A stretch of DNA of 64,000 nucleotides from Kineosphaera limosa NBRC 100340. GTDB taxonomy: Bacteria; Actinomycetota; Actinomycetes; Actinomycetales; Dermatophilaceae. Positions 55,480-63,534 of this stretch are shown piece by piece (the first letter of the stretch is position 1; the number at the start of each line of letters is the position of its first letter). Location of the stretch: positions 1-64,000 of the forward strand of contig NZ_BAHD01000030.1 in NCBI RefSeq assembly GCF_000298215.1, read 5' to 3'. The position numbers and the translations under genes are program-made. The notes beneath the pieces were generated by a model. It had not been told where the DNA came from, searched no databases, and was given only the letters and a program-made list of their open reading frames with translations.

Positions 55480-55926
55480 ATGGACTTCGACCCCTCGCGG
55501 CCGATCTGGCACCAGCTCATCGACGAGTTCTGCCGCCGCATCGCCGTCGGCGACTGGGCCCCCGGACAACGCATCGGCGGCGTGCGCGAACTGGCCGGCG
55601 ACCTGGGCGTCAACCCCAACACCGTGCAGCGCGCGCTGGCCGAGCTCGAACGCGAGGGCCTGTGCCGCTCCGAACGCACCGCCGGCCGCTTCGTCACCGA
55701 CGACCAGGCGCGCATCCGCGACCTGCGCCACCACGTGGCCGCCGGCGCCGCCGACGACTTCATCCAACGCGCGCACGGGCTCGGCCTCGACCTGCCCGAC
55801 GCGATATCCCTGCTCACGCAAAGGTGGACCGCCCATGACCCGCGCACCAGCCGCCCCGACACCGACACCGACGCAGACGCAGACACAGACACCGACACAG
55901 ACACCGACGAGCCGAAGGGAGCCTGA
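55480..55926 (+). CDS. GntR-family regulator (YtrA-like) with Asp-Thr repeat tail
   Basis: This 148-residue repressor has a winged helix (PIWHQLIDEFCRRIAVGDWAPGQRIGGVRELAGDLGVNPNTVQRALAELEREGL, about 8-62) and a short helical C-domain. It ends in an unusual Asp-Thr/Asp-Ala repeat (residues about 127-143) encoded by a near-perfect 6-bp DNA repeat (GACACC/GACACA). AGGAGG precedes ATG 55480. It should repress its own operon, including the ABC genes that follow 4 nt downstream, through the perfect palindrome just upstream; a cell-envelope antibiotic is the usual inducer in the family. Confidence 0.9.
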   Translation: MDFDPSRPIWHQLIDEFCRRIAVGDWAPGQRIGGVRELAGDLGVNPNTVQRALAELEREGLCRSERTAGRFVTDDQARIRDLRHHVAAGAADDFIQRAHGLGLDLPDAISLLTQRWTAHDPRTSRPDTDTDADADTDTDTDTDEPKGA

Positions 55927-55930
55927 CCCG

Positions 55931-56653
55931 ATGTCCACCACCGAGGATCAGACCAGCGGCGGGGCCGCCATCGACATCCGTGGCCTGCGTAAGCACTACG
56001 GCCCGGTGCACGCCCTCGACGGCGTCGAGCTGCAGCTGACGCCAGGCCGGATCGTCGGCCTGCTCGGCGAGAACGGCTGCGGTAAGACGACGCTGCTCAA
56101 GGTGCTGGCCGGTGTGGTCAGCGACTACACCGGGCAGGTGCGTATCGCCGGCCACACGCCGGGGCCCGCGTCCAAGGCGCGGGTGAGCTTCCTGCCCGAC
56201 ACCTCGTTTCTGCCCGACCGGGCTCGGGTGCGCGACTGCGTGAACATCTACCGCGACTTCTTCACCGATTTCGACGCCGAACTGGCCGCAGACCGTCTGG
56301 CCCACTTCGGCTTCGACGAGGGCCTGCGCCTCAAGGAGGCGTCCAAGGGCATGCGGGAGAAGATCCAGATCGCGCTCGCCATGAGCCGTCGGGCCGCCGT
56401 CTACCTGCTCGACGAGCCGATCTCCGGTGTCGACCCCGCCGCGCGCGAGGTACTGCTCGAGGCGATCGTGCGCGACCTGCATCCAGAGGCCCTCGTCTTC
56501 ATCTCCACCCATCTCGTGCACGACCTCGAGCCGGTGCTCGACTCCGTCGTCTTCATGCGCCACGGGCGGATCACGCTCTCCGGCGACGTCGACGACCTGC
56601 GGGCCGAGCACGGCGCCAGCCTCGACCAGATCTTTCGGGAGGTCCACCGATGA
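55931..56653 (+). CDS. ABC transporter ATPase (YtrB-like)
   Basis: The 240-residue ATPase has Walker A GENGCGKTT, the altered signature ASKGMREKIQIALAM in place of LSGGQ (usual for this subgroup), Walker B VYLLDEPISGVDPAARE and the switch His in ISTHLVHDLEP. It pairs with the permease encoded next (ATGA overlap) in the operon led by the GntR regulator. Systems of this kind respond to bacitracin-like or other wall-acting compounds, or export lipids; the substrate is unknown. Confidence 0.9.
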   Translation: MSTTEDQTSGGAAIDIRGLRKHYGPVHALDGVELQLTPGRIVGLLGENGCGKTTLLKVLAGVVSDYTGQVRIAGHTPGPASKARVSFLPDTSFLPDRARVRDCVNIYRDFFTDFDAELAADRLAHFGFDEGLRLKEASKGMREKIQIALAMSRRAAVYLLDEPISGVDPAAREVLLEAIVRDLHPEALVFISTHLVHDLEPVLDSVVFMRHGRITLSGDVDDLRAEHGASLDQIFREVHR

Positions 56654-57537
56654 ACACCGCCACCGCCGCCAACACGGCGACCCCCGCGTCGCCCGAGCGT
56701 CACAGCGGCCCCACGATCCGCACGCTCCTGCGCCATGAGGTCGCCCGCACCCGCGGCCCGCTCGGCGTCGTCGTGCTCGGGACCAGCCTCTTCGCGGTCG
56801 TGGGCGCCCTCATCGCCACGACTCCGATCTACGTCCTGGCGAACCTGGGCCTCATCCTCGGCTTCGGTGCCGCCGGCGCCCTCCCGCCGATCGCCCTCAT
56901 CGTGCTGGCCATCGACTACTGGCTGTCGGCCTACGGGCGCACCGGCTATCTGACGCAGAGCCTGCCGCTGCGGGGCTCGAGGATCTACGCCGCCCGCCTG
57001 CTGTACGGATCACTCGTCGGCGTCGCGGCCACGGTGTGGGCCCTGGCACTGGCCCTGCTGCCGGCGCTCGCCGCCGCCAGGGAGGCCGCCGACCCGGGCC
57101 AGGGCGCGGTCGCCTTCCTCGTCAAGAACGTCCGGGAGGTGATCGCCCCGGTCGGCGCGCTGTGGTGGCTCTTCTTCGCGGCGCTGGGTGTCGCGCTCAT
57201 CGTCAGCTACCTCGCGCAGTACTACTTCGCGGCCTCGATCGGCAGCGAGGGTCGCCTCGGGGCGATGGGCCCGGCGGGCCCGGTTCTGGTGTGGTTCTGC
57301 GTCTACCTGCTCATGCAGGTGCTAGCCGGGGTGGGCCTGTTCGCGGTGCCGGTCGGCGTCGGGATGTCCGGCGGCTCGTTGGGCTTCGTGCCGATGGACC
57401 TGTGGGGTGCCCTGGTCGCCAACCAGCCGCCGCCGCAGGGCTTCCCTCTCGGCTTCCTGGTGCCGATGCTGCTGGTCAGCGCGCTCTTGGCGTGGCGCAC
57501 CGCGTACTCGTGGGACCGCAAAGTGTCGCTGCGCTGA
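56650..57537 (+). CDS. ABC transporter permease
   Basis: This 295-residue membrane protein has about six helices (for example GPLGVVVLGTSLFAVVGALIATTPIYVLANLGLILGFG and ALWWLFFAALGVALIVSYLAQYYFAASIG), with a motif-free sequence typical of ABC-2-like permeases. It is the last gene of the gntR-ATPase-permease operon and overlaps the ATPase by four bases. It ends 23 nt before the convergent tatB. I cannot assign a substrate. Confidence 0.82.
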   Translation: MNTATAANTATPASPERHSGPTIRTLLRHEVARTRGPLGVVVLGTSLFAVVGALIATTPIYVLANLGLILGFGAAGALPPIALIVLAIDYWLSAYGRTGYLTQSLPLRGSRIYAARLLYGSLVGVAATVWALALALLPALAAAREAADPGQGAVAFLVKNVREVIAPVGALWWLFFAALGVALIVSYLAQYYFAASIGSEGRLGAMGPAGPVLVWFCVYLLMQVLAGVGLFAVPVGVGMSGGSLGFVPMDLWGALVANQPPPQGFPLGFLVPMLLVSALLAWRTAYSWDRKVSLR

Positions 57538-57559
57538 CCGGCATCCGGATCGACCGCCC

Positions 57560-58021
57560 TCAGGTGGCGTCGTCGTCGAAGGGCACGGGGCGGGATGGGT
57601 CGTGCACGGCCGTGTAGTCCGGGGTCATCCGGCGCGCGGGCGTCGACTCCCCCGCCCCAGCCGTCGTGTCTGTGCCCGAAACGCCCGAAACGCCCTGAGC
57701 GCCTGCGCCAGGGACCCGGTCCTGCGGCTCCTTGGCGTCGGCGTCGGTCGCCCCCGTGTCCTCGTTCCACGCGTCGGTGATGGCCTCGCGCACGATGCGA
57801 CGCGGGTCGTACTGGCGGATGTCGTAGGCGGTCCAGTCGACGTTGTCGAACTCCGGACCCATCTGATCGCGCAGCTGCGTACGGGCCCCGTCGGCGAGCC
57901 GCTTCAGGTCTCGGATCGTCTGCCGCAGCTTGGCGACGTACTCCGGCAGCCGCTCCGGGCCGATGACGAGCAGGGCGACGACGACGAGGATGACCAGCTC
58001 CCAGCCGTTGATGCCGAACAC
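57560..58021 (-). CDS. tatB: Sec-independent translocase subunit TatB
   Basis: TatB (153 residues) forms the receptor for twin-arginine signal peptides with TatC. It shows the short N-terminal membrane helix and hinge FGINGWELVILVVVALLVIGPERLPEY (residues 2-28), an amphipathic helix (VAKLRQTIRDLKRLADGARTQLRDQM), conserved YDIRQYDPRRIVREAI and a Thr/Ala-rich acidic tail. It starts with GTG 58021. It lies next to sigE, as in many actinomycetes. Confidence 0.93.
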   Translation of the reverse strand: MFGINGWELVILVVVALLVIGPERLPEYVAKLRQTIRDLKRLADGARTQLRDQMGPEFDNVDWTAYDIRQYDPRRIVREAITDAWNEDTGATDADAKEPQDRVPGAGAQGVSGVSGTDTTAGAGESTPARRMTPDYTAVHDPSRPVPFDDDAT

Positions 58022-58129
58022 CTTGCCGCCCTTCGCGTCCCGTGCCTGCCCACTGCCTGTCGACGCCCGCGCGGACGCCTGCGGCCATCCTGTCAGGTGC
58101 GGCTGGCCCCCGGCACCTGAGGTGGAAGG

Positions 58130-58780
58130 TCAGAGAGAGGGCGCGACGCGCGGAAGGGCGAAGCTCGCCGAGGGGAGCCGCACCGGCGGGCGGGTGGCCC
58201 GGGAACGCTGCGAGGTCGGCGCCCGGTGCGCCAGGGCCTCGCGCAGTTGAGCACGGCCGCGGTGGATGCGCGATCGCACGGTGCCGAGCTTGATGTCGAG
58301 CACCTCGGCGATCTCTTCGTAGGTCAGCCCCTCGATGTCGCACAGCACGACGGCCGCGCGGAAGTCGGGGGCCAGGGCGTCGAGCGCCCGCTGCACGTCG
58401 TCGTCGAAGTGCGTGTCTTCGTAGTGCTGCGCGGGGCTGACGGTGCGCGAGGGCAACCGGGCCGCGGCGTCGTCGGAGAGCGCGTCGAAGCGGATGCGCT
58501 GGCGGCGGCGCATGCGGTCGAGGAAGAGGTTGGTGGTGATGCGGTGCAGCCAGCCTTCGAAGGTGCCGGGCCGGTAGGAGTCCAGGGACCGGAAGACGCG
58601 GATGAAGACGTCGTGGGTCAGATCTTCGGCGTCGTGCACATTGCCGGTGAGGCGGTACGCGAGACGGTAGACCCGCGCGGAGTGCTGCTCGACGACCTCT
58701 TCCCACGTCGGGGGGGCCCAGTCGGGCTGAGTCGACTCCGCAGATGCAGCATCGGTGAGGCTCTGCTCGGTGATGGTCAC
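58130..58780 (-). CDS. sigE: ECF sigma factor SigE
   Basis: This 216-residue factor has region 2 ([68 protein letters not shown]) and region 4 ([52 protein letters not shown]), the SigE/RpoE type for envelope stress. In mycobacteria and streptomycetes sigE is followed by an anti-sigma gene (rseA/cseE) and often htrA before tatB; here only 108 nt separate sigE and tatB, with no such gene. The start ATG follows GGGAGAG. The C-terminal 30 residues are a basic tail. Confidence 0.92.
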   Translation of the reverse strand: MTITEQSLTDAASAESTQPDWAPPTWEEVVEQHSARVYRLAYRLTGNVHDAEDLTHDVFIRVFRSLDSYRPGTFEGWLHRITTNLFLDRMRRRQRIRFDALSDDAAARLPSRTVSPAQHYEDTHFDDDVQRALDALAPDFRAAVVLCDIEGLTYEEIAEVLDIKLGTVRSRIHRGRAQLREALAHRAPTSQRSRATRPPVRLPSASFALPRVAPSL

Positions 58781-58973
58781 GGTAGTCCTTCTCTCCCTTG
58801 CGGTCGGGTGCCCCGCGGCTGCTCCCCTGTGCGGTTACCCGGGCGTAGCGACATGATGCCCGCAGAGCCTGGACAACGGCTGGGCGTTTGTGCACAAGAA
58901 GTTATGTCCAGCAGTCCGCCGTCGGCGGTCTAGGCTGGTCAGCGCCCGCGAGCCGACGACGAGGAGCCGGAGA

Positions 58974-59606
58974 ATGAGCGTGCAGAAGCCGGCCAGCTGG
59001 TCGTACACCGAGGAGTTTCTCACCGAGCCCCCCGCGGTGGAGGCCGCCCGCCGCCGCGGCGAGGAGCTCGGCTGCACCCCGCTGGGCGTCGGTGTGGGTG
59101 CGGCCCTGCGGCTGCTGGCGGGGGCGTTGCGGGCCCGCACGGTCTGTGAGATCGGCACCGGCGCCGGGGTCTCGGGCCTGTGGCTGCTCGACGGCATGGC
59201 ACCCGAAGGCGTGCTGACGACCATCGACATCGAGCCGGCGCACCAGCGGGCCGCCCGCACCGCCTTCCGCGAGGCCGGCATGGCGCCGCAACGCACCCGC
59301 GTCATCATGGGCAACGCGCTGTCGGTCTTGCCCAGGTTGGCGGACCGCGCCTACGACATGGTCTTCGTCGATGGCCGCAAGGAGGAGTATCCGGCGTACG
59401 TCGAGCAGGCGAGCCGGTTGCTGCGCAGCGGTGGGGTGCTGGCACTCGACAACATGCTGTGGCACGACAAGGTGGCCGACCCGGTGGCCCGAGACGCGAC
59501 GACGACAACGCTGCGCGACCTGGGCAAGGCGCTGCGGGATCACGACGCGTTTCAGGCGACCCTGCTGCCGGTGGGCGACGGCCTGTTGGCGGCCGTCAAG
59601 CGCTGA
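58974..59606 (+). CDS. O-methyltransferase (class I, caffeoyl-CoA type)
   Basis: This 210-residue SAM-dependent methyltransferase shows EEFLTEPPAVEAARRRGEELGCTPLGVGVGAALRLLA, motif I VCEIGTGAGVSGLWLL, a second SAM contact TTIDIEPAHQ, YDMVFVDGRKEEYPAYVEQASRLLRSGGVLALDNMLW with the metal-binding Asp residues. It is the O-MT that stands divergent from sigE across actinobacteria (Rv1220c type). Substrate unknown. A -10 like TAGGCT is at 58930-58935; GAGGAG precedes ATG 58974. Confidence 0.92.
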   Translation: MSVQKPASWSYTEEFLTEPPAVEAARRRGEELGCTPLGVGVGAALRLLAGALRARTVCEIGTGAGVSGLWLLDGMAPEGVLTTIDIEPAHQRAARTAFREAGMAPQRTRVIMGNALSVLPRLADRAYDMVFVDGRKEEYPAYVEQASRLLRSGGVLALDNMLWHDKVADPVARDATTTTLRDLGKALRDHDAFQATLLPVGDGLLAAVKR

Positions 59607-59631
59607 GGGCAGGTCGGGGCGGGCACGACGA

Positions 59632-59662
59632 ACCCCCGTCACCGGCGGTGCGGTGCGGGGGT
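59632..59662. terminator. Terminator between convergent methyltransferase and DUF3117 genes
   Basis: A 7-bp stem ACCCCCG/CGGGGGT (59632-59638 with 59656-59662) continues as a 5-bp CACCG/CGGTG helix. It lies 26 nt after the plus-strand stop and 28 nt beyond the minus-strand stop. Confidence 0.65.
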
Positions 59663-59689
59663 CGAGGCTACGCCGCGAGGGCGGAGTCG

Positions 59690-59869
59690 TCAGTTGCTAG
59701 GGACGGCCTCACAGGACTCGATGGCCTTGCCGAGGTTCGCGGCCTCATCCGGCGTCATCTCGACGACCAACCGGCCACCACCCTCGATCGGCATCCGCAG
59801 CACGATGCCACGGCCCTCCTTGGTCACTTCCAGCGGACCGTCGCCGGTGCGAGGCTTCATTGCGGCCAT
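59690..59869 (-). CDS. DUF3117 small protein
   Basis: This 59-residue protein, MAAMKPRTGDGPLEVTKEGR followed by GIVLRMPIEGGGRLVVEMTPDEAANLGKAI, is almost invariant in actinobacteria and absent elsewhere, a good marker of the phylum. Its function is unknown. Start ATG 59869 lies just after GGGGTA; longer readings run into unrelated sequence. It is monocistronic. Confidence 0.93.
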   Translation of the reverse strand: MAAMKPRTGDGPLEVTKEGRGIVLRMPIEGGGRLVVEMTPDEAANLGKAIESCEAVPSN

Positions 59870-60024
59870 TCGTACCCCTTCCATCGAGCCATGGACCTTA
59901 CGTGGTGGTCCACGGGCAGCACCCGTAGGCCGGGAGCGGCGCATCACCGCGAACGCACATGTACTTCTCATTATCGCGCGTGCCCGCGCAAGCGCGAAAT
60001 CGGGTGTCCGCGAGACTAGATGCC

Positions 60025-60816
60025 ATGCGCGCCCGCTCGGCTCTCTTCGACCTGTACGGCGACCATGTCGCGCGCCGTGGCGGTTGGGCGCCGGTCGGCG
60101 GCCTGGTCCGGGCGCTCGAGGCGTTGGACATCGCGGGCCCCGCGACCCGCACCGCCGTCTCGAGGATGGTGCGGGAGGGGTGGCTGACGCCGAGTGTCCA
60201 CGAGGGCGCCCGCGGCTACGCGCAGACGGCCCGGGCCACGCGACAGCTCGCGGACGCACGCCGACGCATCTACGACGAGGCGGAACCGGCCTGGTCAGGT
60301 GCCTGGGATGTCGTGGTCCTGGAGCCGCCGGAGGGTCGCGCGGCCCGGGAGCGGGTCGCCGGGGGCCTGCGCTACCTGGGCTACGCCCCCCTGGCGGGCT
60401 CCACGTGGGTGGGAGCGCGGCGCCATCCCGATCTGGCGGCTCGGCTGGAGCGGGAGGACGTGGACTGGCGCGGCTTCGCCTCCCGCTTCGACGGTGACGA
60501 CCACGCGCTGGCCACCGACCTGTGGGATCTGCCAGCGCTTGCCCGCGGCTACCTGCAGTTCGACGACGAGCTGACGACCGACCATGAGCCTTCGGCCGAA
60601 GCCTGGATCGCCAAGGAGGGCCCGGCCGCGGCGTTCGCCCGCCGCGCCCGCCTGGTGCACCGTTGGCGGCTGTTCCTCTTCGACGACCCGGGCCTCCCAG
60701 CCCAAGTACTCCCCCAGGACTGGCCCCGCCCAGCAGTGGCCGCCCGCTTCCGCGACCTAGCCACCCGCCTAGCCCCGGCCGCCGACACCTACGTCGACGC
60801 CTGCCTCCGCAGCTGA
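60025..60816 (+). CDS. PaaX-family transcriptional regulator
   Basis: The 263 residues show a PaaX-like winged helix (RSALFDLYGDHVARRGGWAPVGGLVRALEALDIAGPATRTAVSRMVREGWL, about 4-55), the central domain (GAWDVVVLEPPEGRAARERVAGGLRYLGYAPLAGSTWVGARRHPDL) and the C-terminal domain (FARRARLVHRWRLFLFDDPGLPAQVLPQDWPRPAVAARFRDL). PaaX represses phenylacetate catabolism in response to phenylacetyl-CoA, but no paa genes are nearby, so the target is unknown. ATG 60025 is where the conserved fold begins. Confidence 0.85.
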   Translation: MRARSALFDLYGDHVARRGGWAPVGGLVRALEALDIAGPATRTAVSRMVREGWLTPSVHEGARGYAQTARATRQLADARRRIYDEAEPAWSGAWDVVVLEPPEGRAARERVAGGLRYLGYAPLAGSTWVGARRHPDLAARLEREDVDWRGFASRFDGDDHALATDLWDLPALARGYLQFDDELTTDHEPSAEAWIAKEGPAAAFARRARLVHRWRLFLFDDPGLPAQVLPQDWPRPAVAARFRDLATRLAPAADTYVDACLRS

Positions 60817-60824
60817 GCGGCGGA

Positions 60825-62186
60825 TCACGGCGGGTTGTCGGCCGGCGGGGTGAACTGCCAGATCTCCCAGATCCACCAGACCTGCGACAGCAGACCCACC
60901 AGCACCCAGAAGATCGTGAGCCGCACCAGTTTTCGGCTGGTCAGGCGCCGCCGGAGACGTTGTTCGCCCGGTAGGTGGGCGCCGCCGCGTTCGTCGGTGC
61001 CGTTCTCGAGGGGGTCTTGCCCGGGTTTACCCCAGCCGGCGCCGATCATGACGACGACCCAAGGAAAGAGGGGAATGAGGTAGCGGTAGATGCTGGTCGT
61101 GGGGTCCATCACCGCAAAGAGGTAGGCGGGATAGGCCAGCGACCAGGCGCGCAGCTGCGGCCCGAGGGAGCGCGCCCAGGGCCCGGCGGTGACGGCCATG
61201 ACGAGGGCGATGATCACCAGGAGCAACAGGGCGGCCCCGGCCGCGGAGCCGACGACCCAGTTGGCGCTGTACCACCAGGGCATGAAGGGCTGGATCTCGT
61301 CGTAGGCCCGCCAGGCCGTCATCGACTCGGTGTACCCCTGCGGGTTGCCCGTGCCGAGCCACACGATGAGGGGCCAGATGCCGCCGGAGAGGCCACAGGC
61401 GCCGAGGGCGGCGAGCATCGCGACGTACTCGCGCACCGGGATGGGTTCTTCGTGGCGTCGGCGCCAGCGCAAGAAGCAGGAGACGAGGGCCACGATGCCC
61501 AGGGGGATGGCGATGGGGCGGGAGAGGCCGGTCAGGAGGGCGATGCCTGCGGCGATCCACCAGCGCCGGTGAGTCAGTGCGAGGAGGACGCCGCAGAGCA
61601 TCACCATGGCCATGGACTCGGTGTAAGCGACCTGCAGCACCGAGGAGCTGACGATGCAGGCCCACACGGCGACACCGCACAGGGCGACGCGAGGGCCGAC
61701 CTTCTCGCGCAGCAGGACGGCCATGAGCAGGGCGGCGACGCCGCCTAGCACGAGGCTGATCGTGGAGCCGACGAGGGCGAACCCGCCTCCGGTGAGCGCC
61801 ATGAGGAACCGCGTCGTCATGGGGAACATCGGGTAGAACGCCCACGGGTTCTGCCACAGACGCCCGGTGTCGGGGTCGACCGGCAGGATGCTCGGATAGC
61901 CGTCTTCGACGATCTGGCGATACCAGAACGCGTCCCACAGCACGGTCATGCGCAGGTAGCCGGTCTCCTGCTCGAACCAGACGACGTCGACCTGGTGCAG
62001 TCCGGTGACGTAGAGGACGATGCCGGAGAAGAGCCGCGCGAGCAGGTAGATGCCGAGTACGGCGGCGAAGAACGTCAACGGGCGCTCGTACCAGCGTGGC
62101 CCCGCGGGCGGCGAGTCCGATGGGCTCTCTACGAGGTCGTCAGCGGTGGCCCCGGGGGTCCCTTCCCCGGGATGCGGACTCGTCAC
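60825..62186 (-). CDS. Polytopic mannosyltransferase-like membrane protein (PIG-V type)
   Basis: This 453-residue protein has about ten membrane helices and a GT-C-like layout: an acidic first loop (VDVVWFEQETGYLRMTVLWDAFWYRQIVEDGYP, with the WDAxWY motif), NPWAFYPMFPMTTRFL and SRPIAIPLGIVA, typical of PIG-V/GPI-mannosyltransferase-related actinobacterial proteins that use polyprenyl-phosphate sugars on the outer side. The acceptor (lipomannan, protein O-mannosylation or wall glycan) is unknown. It starts with GTG 62186 after AAGGAG. Confidence 0.75.
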   Translation of the reverse strand: MTSPHPGEGTPGATADDLVESPSDSPPAGPRWYERPLTFFAAVLGIYLLARLFSGIVLYVTGLHQVDVVWFEQETGYLRMTVLWDAFWYRQIVEDGYPSILPVDPDTGRLWQNPWAFYPMFPMTTRFLMALTGGGFALVGSTISLVLGGVAALLMAVLLREKVGPRVALCGVAVWACIVSSSVLQVAYTESMAMVMLCGVLLALTHRRWWIAAGIALLTGLSRPIAIPLGIVALVSCFLRWRRRHEEPIPVREYVAMLAALGACGLSGGIWPLIVWLGTGNPQGYTESMTAWRAYDEIQPFMPWWYSANWVVGSAAGAALLLLVIIALVMAVTAGPWARSLGPQLRAWSLAYPAYLFAVMDPTTSIYRYLIPLFPWVVVMIGAGWGKPGQDPLENGTDERGGAHLPGEQRLRRRLTSRKLVRLTIFWVLVGLLSQVWWIWEIWQFTPPADNPP

Positions 62187-62259
62187 CGGCAGACTCCTTC
62201 AGGGTCGTTCGCTCGCACTATCGGATCGGCGACCGCTGGGCGGCCTCCGGCGCCCCACA

Positions 62260-62628
62260 TTACCGATCCACGGTGGGGGGCTCGGCGGGGCCGAAAAAGC
62301 CGTCGTCGAGTTGGGCTTGCCCAGGGGGCACCGTGCGCAGCGCCGTCGATTCGAGCTCGCGCAGCAACTCGATATCGGCGTCGCGGCGGGCCAGTTCGTC
62401 ACGCAGCCGGGCCAGCACGTCGTCGACCTGGTCCATGCGGTAGCCACGCAGCACGGTGTCGAAGCGGACGCCGGCGATGTCGTCGCCGACCAGCGGGCCC
62501 GCCGGCAACCCCCCGCCCATCGAGCTGGTCGGGGCGGCCGGGTGCAGGCTGATCCGGTCGCGCAGCAGGAAGCCCGCGCAGGCCAAGCCGACGAGCAGGA
62601 TGACGGTGACCACCAGGAGGACGATCAT
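62260..62628 (-). CDS. DivIVA-domain membrane-anchored protein
   Basis: The 122 residues have an N-terminal helix (IVLLVVTVILLVGLACAGFLL, about 2-22) and a short DivIVA-type segment, GVRFDTVLRGYRMDQVDDVLARLRDELARRDADIELLRELE, as found in Wag31-like and SepF-region proteins, which gives a short coiled coil. It overlaps the LOG-family gene (ATGA) and so is made with it. It may act at the pole or septum; the function is unknown. Confidence 0.82.
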   Translation of the reverse strand: MIVLLVVTVILLVGLACAGFLLRDRISLHPAAPTSSMGGGLPAGPLVGDDIAGVRFDTVLRGYRMDQVDDVLARLRDELARRDADIELLRELESTALRTVPPGQAQLDDGFFGPAEPPTVDR

Positions 62629-63515
62629 CGCCGTATCGTGCCACGGTCGTCTGAACGCTCACCGGAGCGCTCCCCCTCGAGGTCGCCCTCCCCCTCACCC
62701 AGCCGGTCGGCCTCGATGACGTCTTCGGCGTACTCCTGGGCTGCCACCTCTTCGGCGCGCTCCTGCGCGGCGGCCTGGTCGGCCAGTTCGGAGCCGGCGT
62801 CCTTGATGAGCTGCACGGCGTGGTCGACGTCGTCGGTGACGTGCAGCAGATCGAGGTCGTGCGGGGAAATGGTGCCGCGGTCGAGCACGGTGGTGCGCAG
62901 CCAGTCGATGAGGCCCGCCCAGTAGTCGGAGCCGATGAGGACGATGGGAAAGCGGGTCACCTTACGGGTCTGCACGAGGGTCATCGCCTCGAACAGTTCG
63001 TCGAAGGTGCCGAAACCGCCGGGCAGCACGATGAAGCCTTGGGCGTACTTGACGAACATCGTCTTGCGGATGAAGAAGTAGCGGAAGTTGACGCCGATGT
63101 GCACGTACTCGTTGAGGCCCTGCTCGAACGGCAACTCGATGCCGAGCCCGACGGAGGTGCCGCCGGCCTCGGCCGCGCCCTTGTTCGCGGCCTCCATGGA
63201 GCCCGGTCCGCCGCCCGTGATCACCGCGTACCCGGCCTTGACCAAGGCCGCGCCGACCTGCTCGCCGAGGGCGTAGTTGGGGTCGTCGGGGCCGGTGCGG
63301 GCCGAACCGAAGACCGAGACCGCGGGACCGACTTCGGCCAACGTGCCGAAGCCCTCAACGAACTCGGCCTGGATGCGCATGATCCGCCAGGGGTCGGTAT
63401 GCAGCCACGCGGCCTGGCCGCGGTCGTCGAGGAGCCGCTGGTCGGTGGTCGTCTGGGGCACGTAGCGTCCCCTCAGGGTCACAGGGCCGCGCTGGTAGCC
63501 GGAAGTGTTCGTCAC
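62625..63515 (-). CDS. LOG-family protein (TIGR00730), lysine decarboxylase-like
   Basis: This 296-residue Rossmann protein has the LOG motifs GGGPGSMEAANKGA (101-114) and PGGFGTFDE (165-173). LOG proteins release cytokinin-like bases from nucleoside monophosphates (phosphoribohydrolase); many bacterial copies have unknown physiological roles and are misnamed lysine decarboxylases. The last 60 residues are an added Glu/Asp/Arg-rich tail (ADRLGEGEGDLEGERSGERSDDRG). It lies with dapE upstream and the DivIVA-like gene downstream, the standard actinobacterial order. Confidence 0.9.
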   Translation of the reverse strand: MTNTSGYQRGPVTLRGRYVPQTTTDQRLLDDRGQAAWLHTDPWRIMRIQAEFVEGFGTLAEVGPAVSVFGSARTGPDDPNYALGEQVGAALVKAGYAVITGGGPGSMEAANKGAAEAGGTSVGLGIELPFEQGLNEYVHIGVNFRYFFIRKTMFVKYAQGFIVLPGGFGTFDELFEAMTLVQTRKVTRFPIVLIGSDYWAGLIDWLRTTVLDRGTISPHDLDLLHVTDDVDHAVQLIKDAGSELADQAAAQERAEEVAAQEYAEDVIEADRLGEGEGDLEGERSGERSDDRGTIRR

Positions 63516-63534
63516 CCAGCAACCGTAAAACGGA

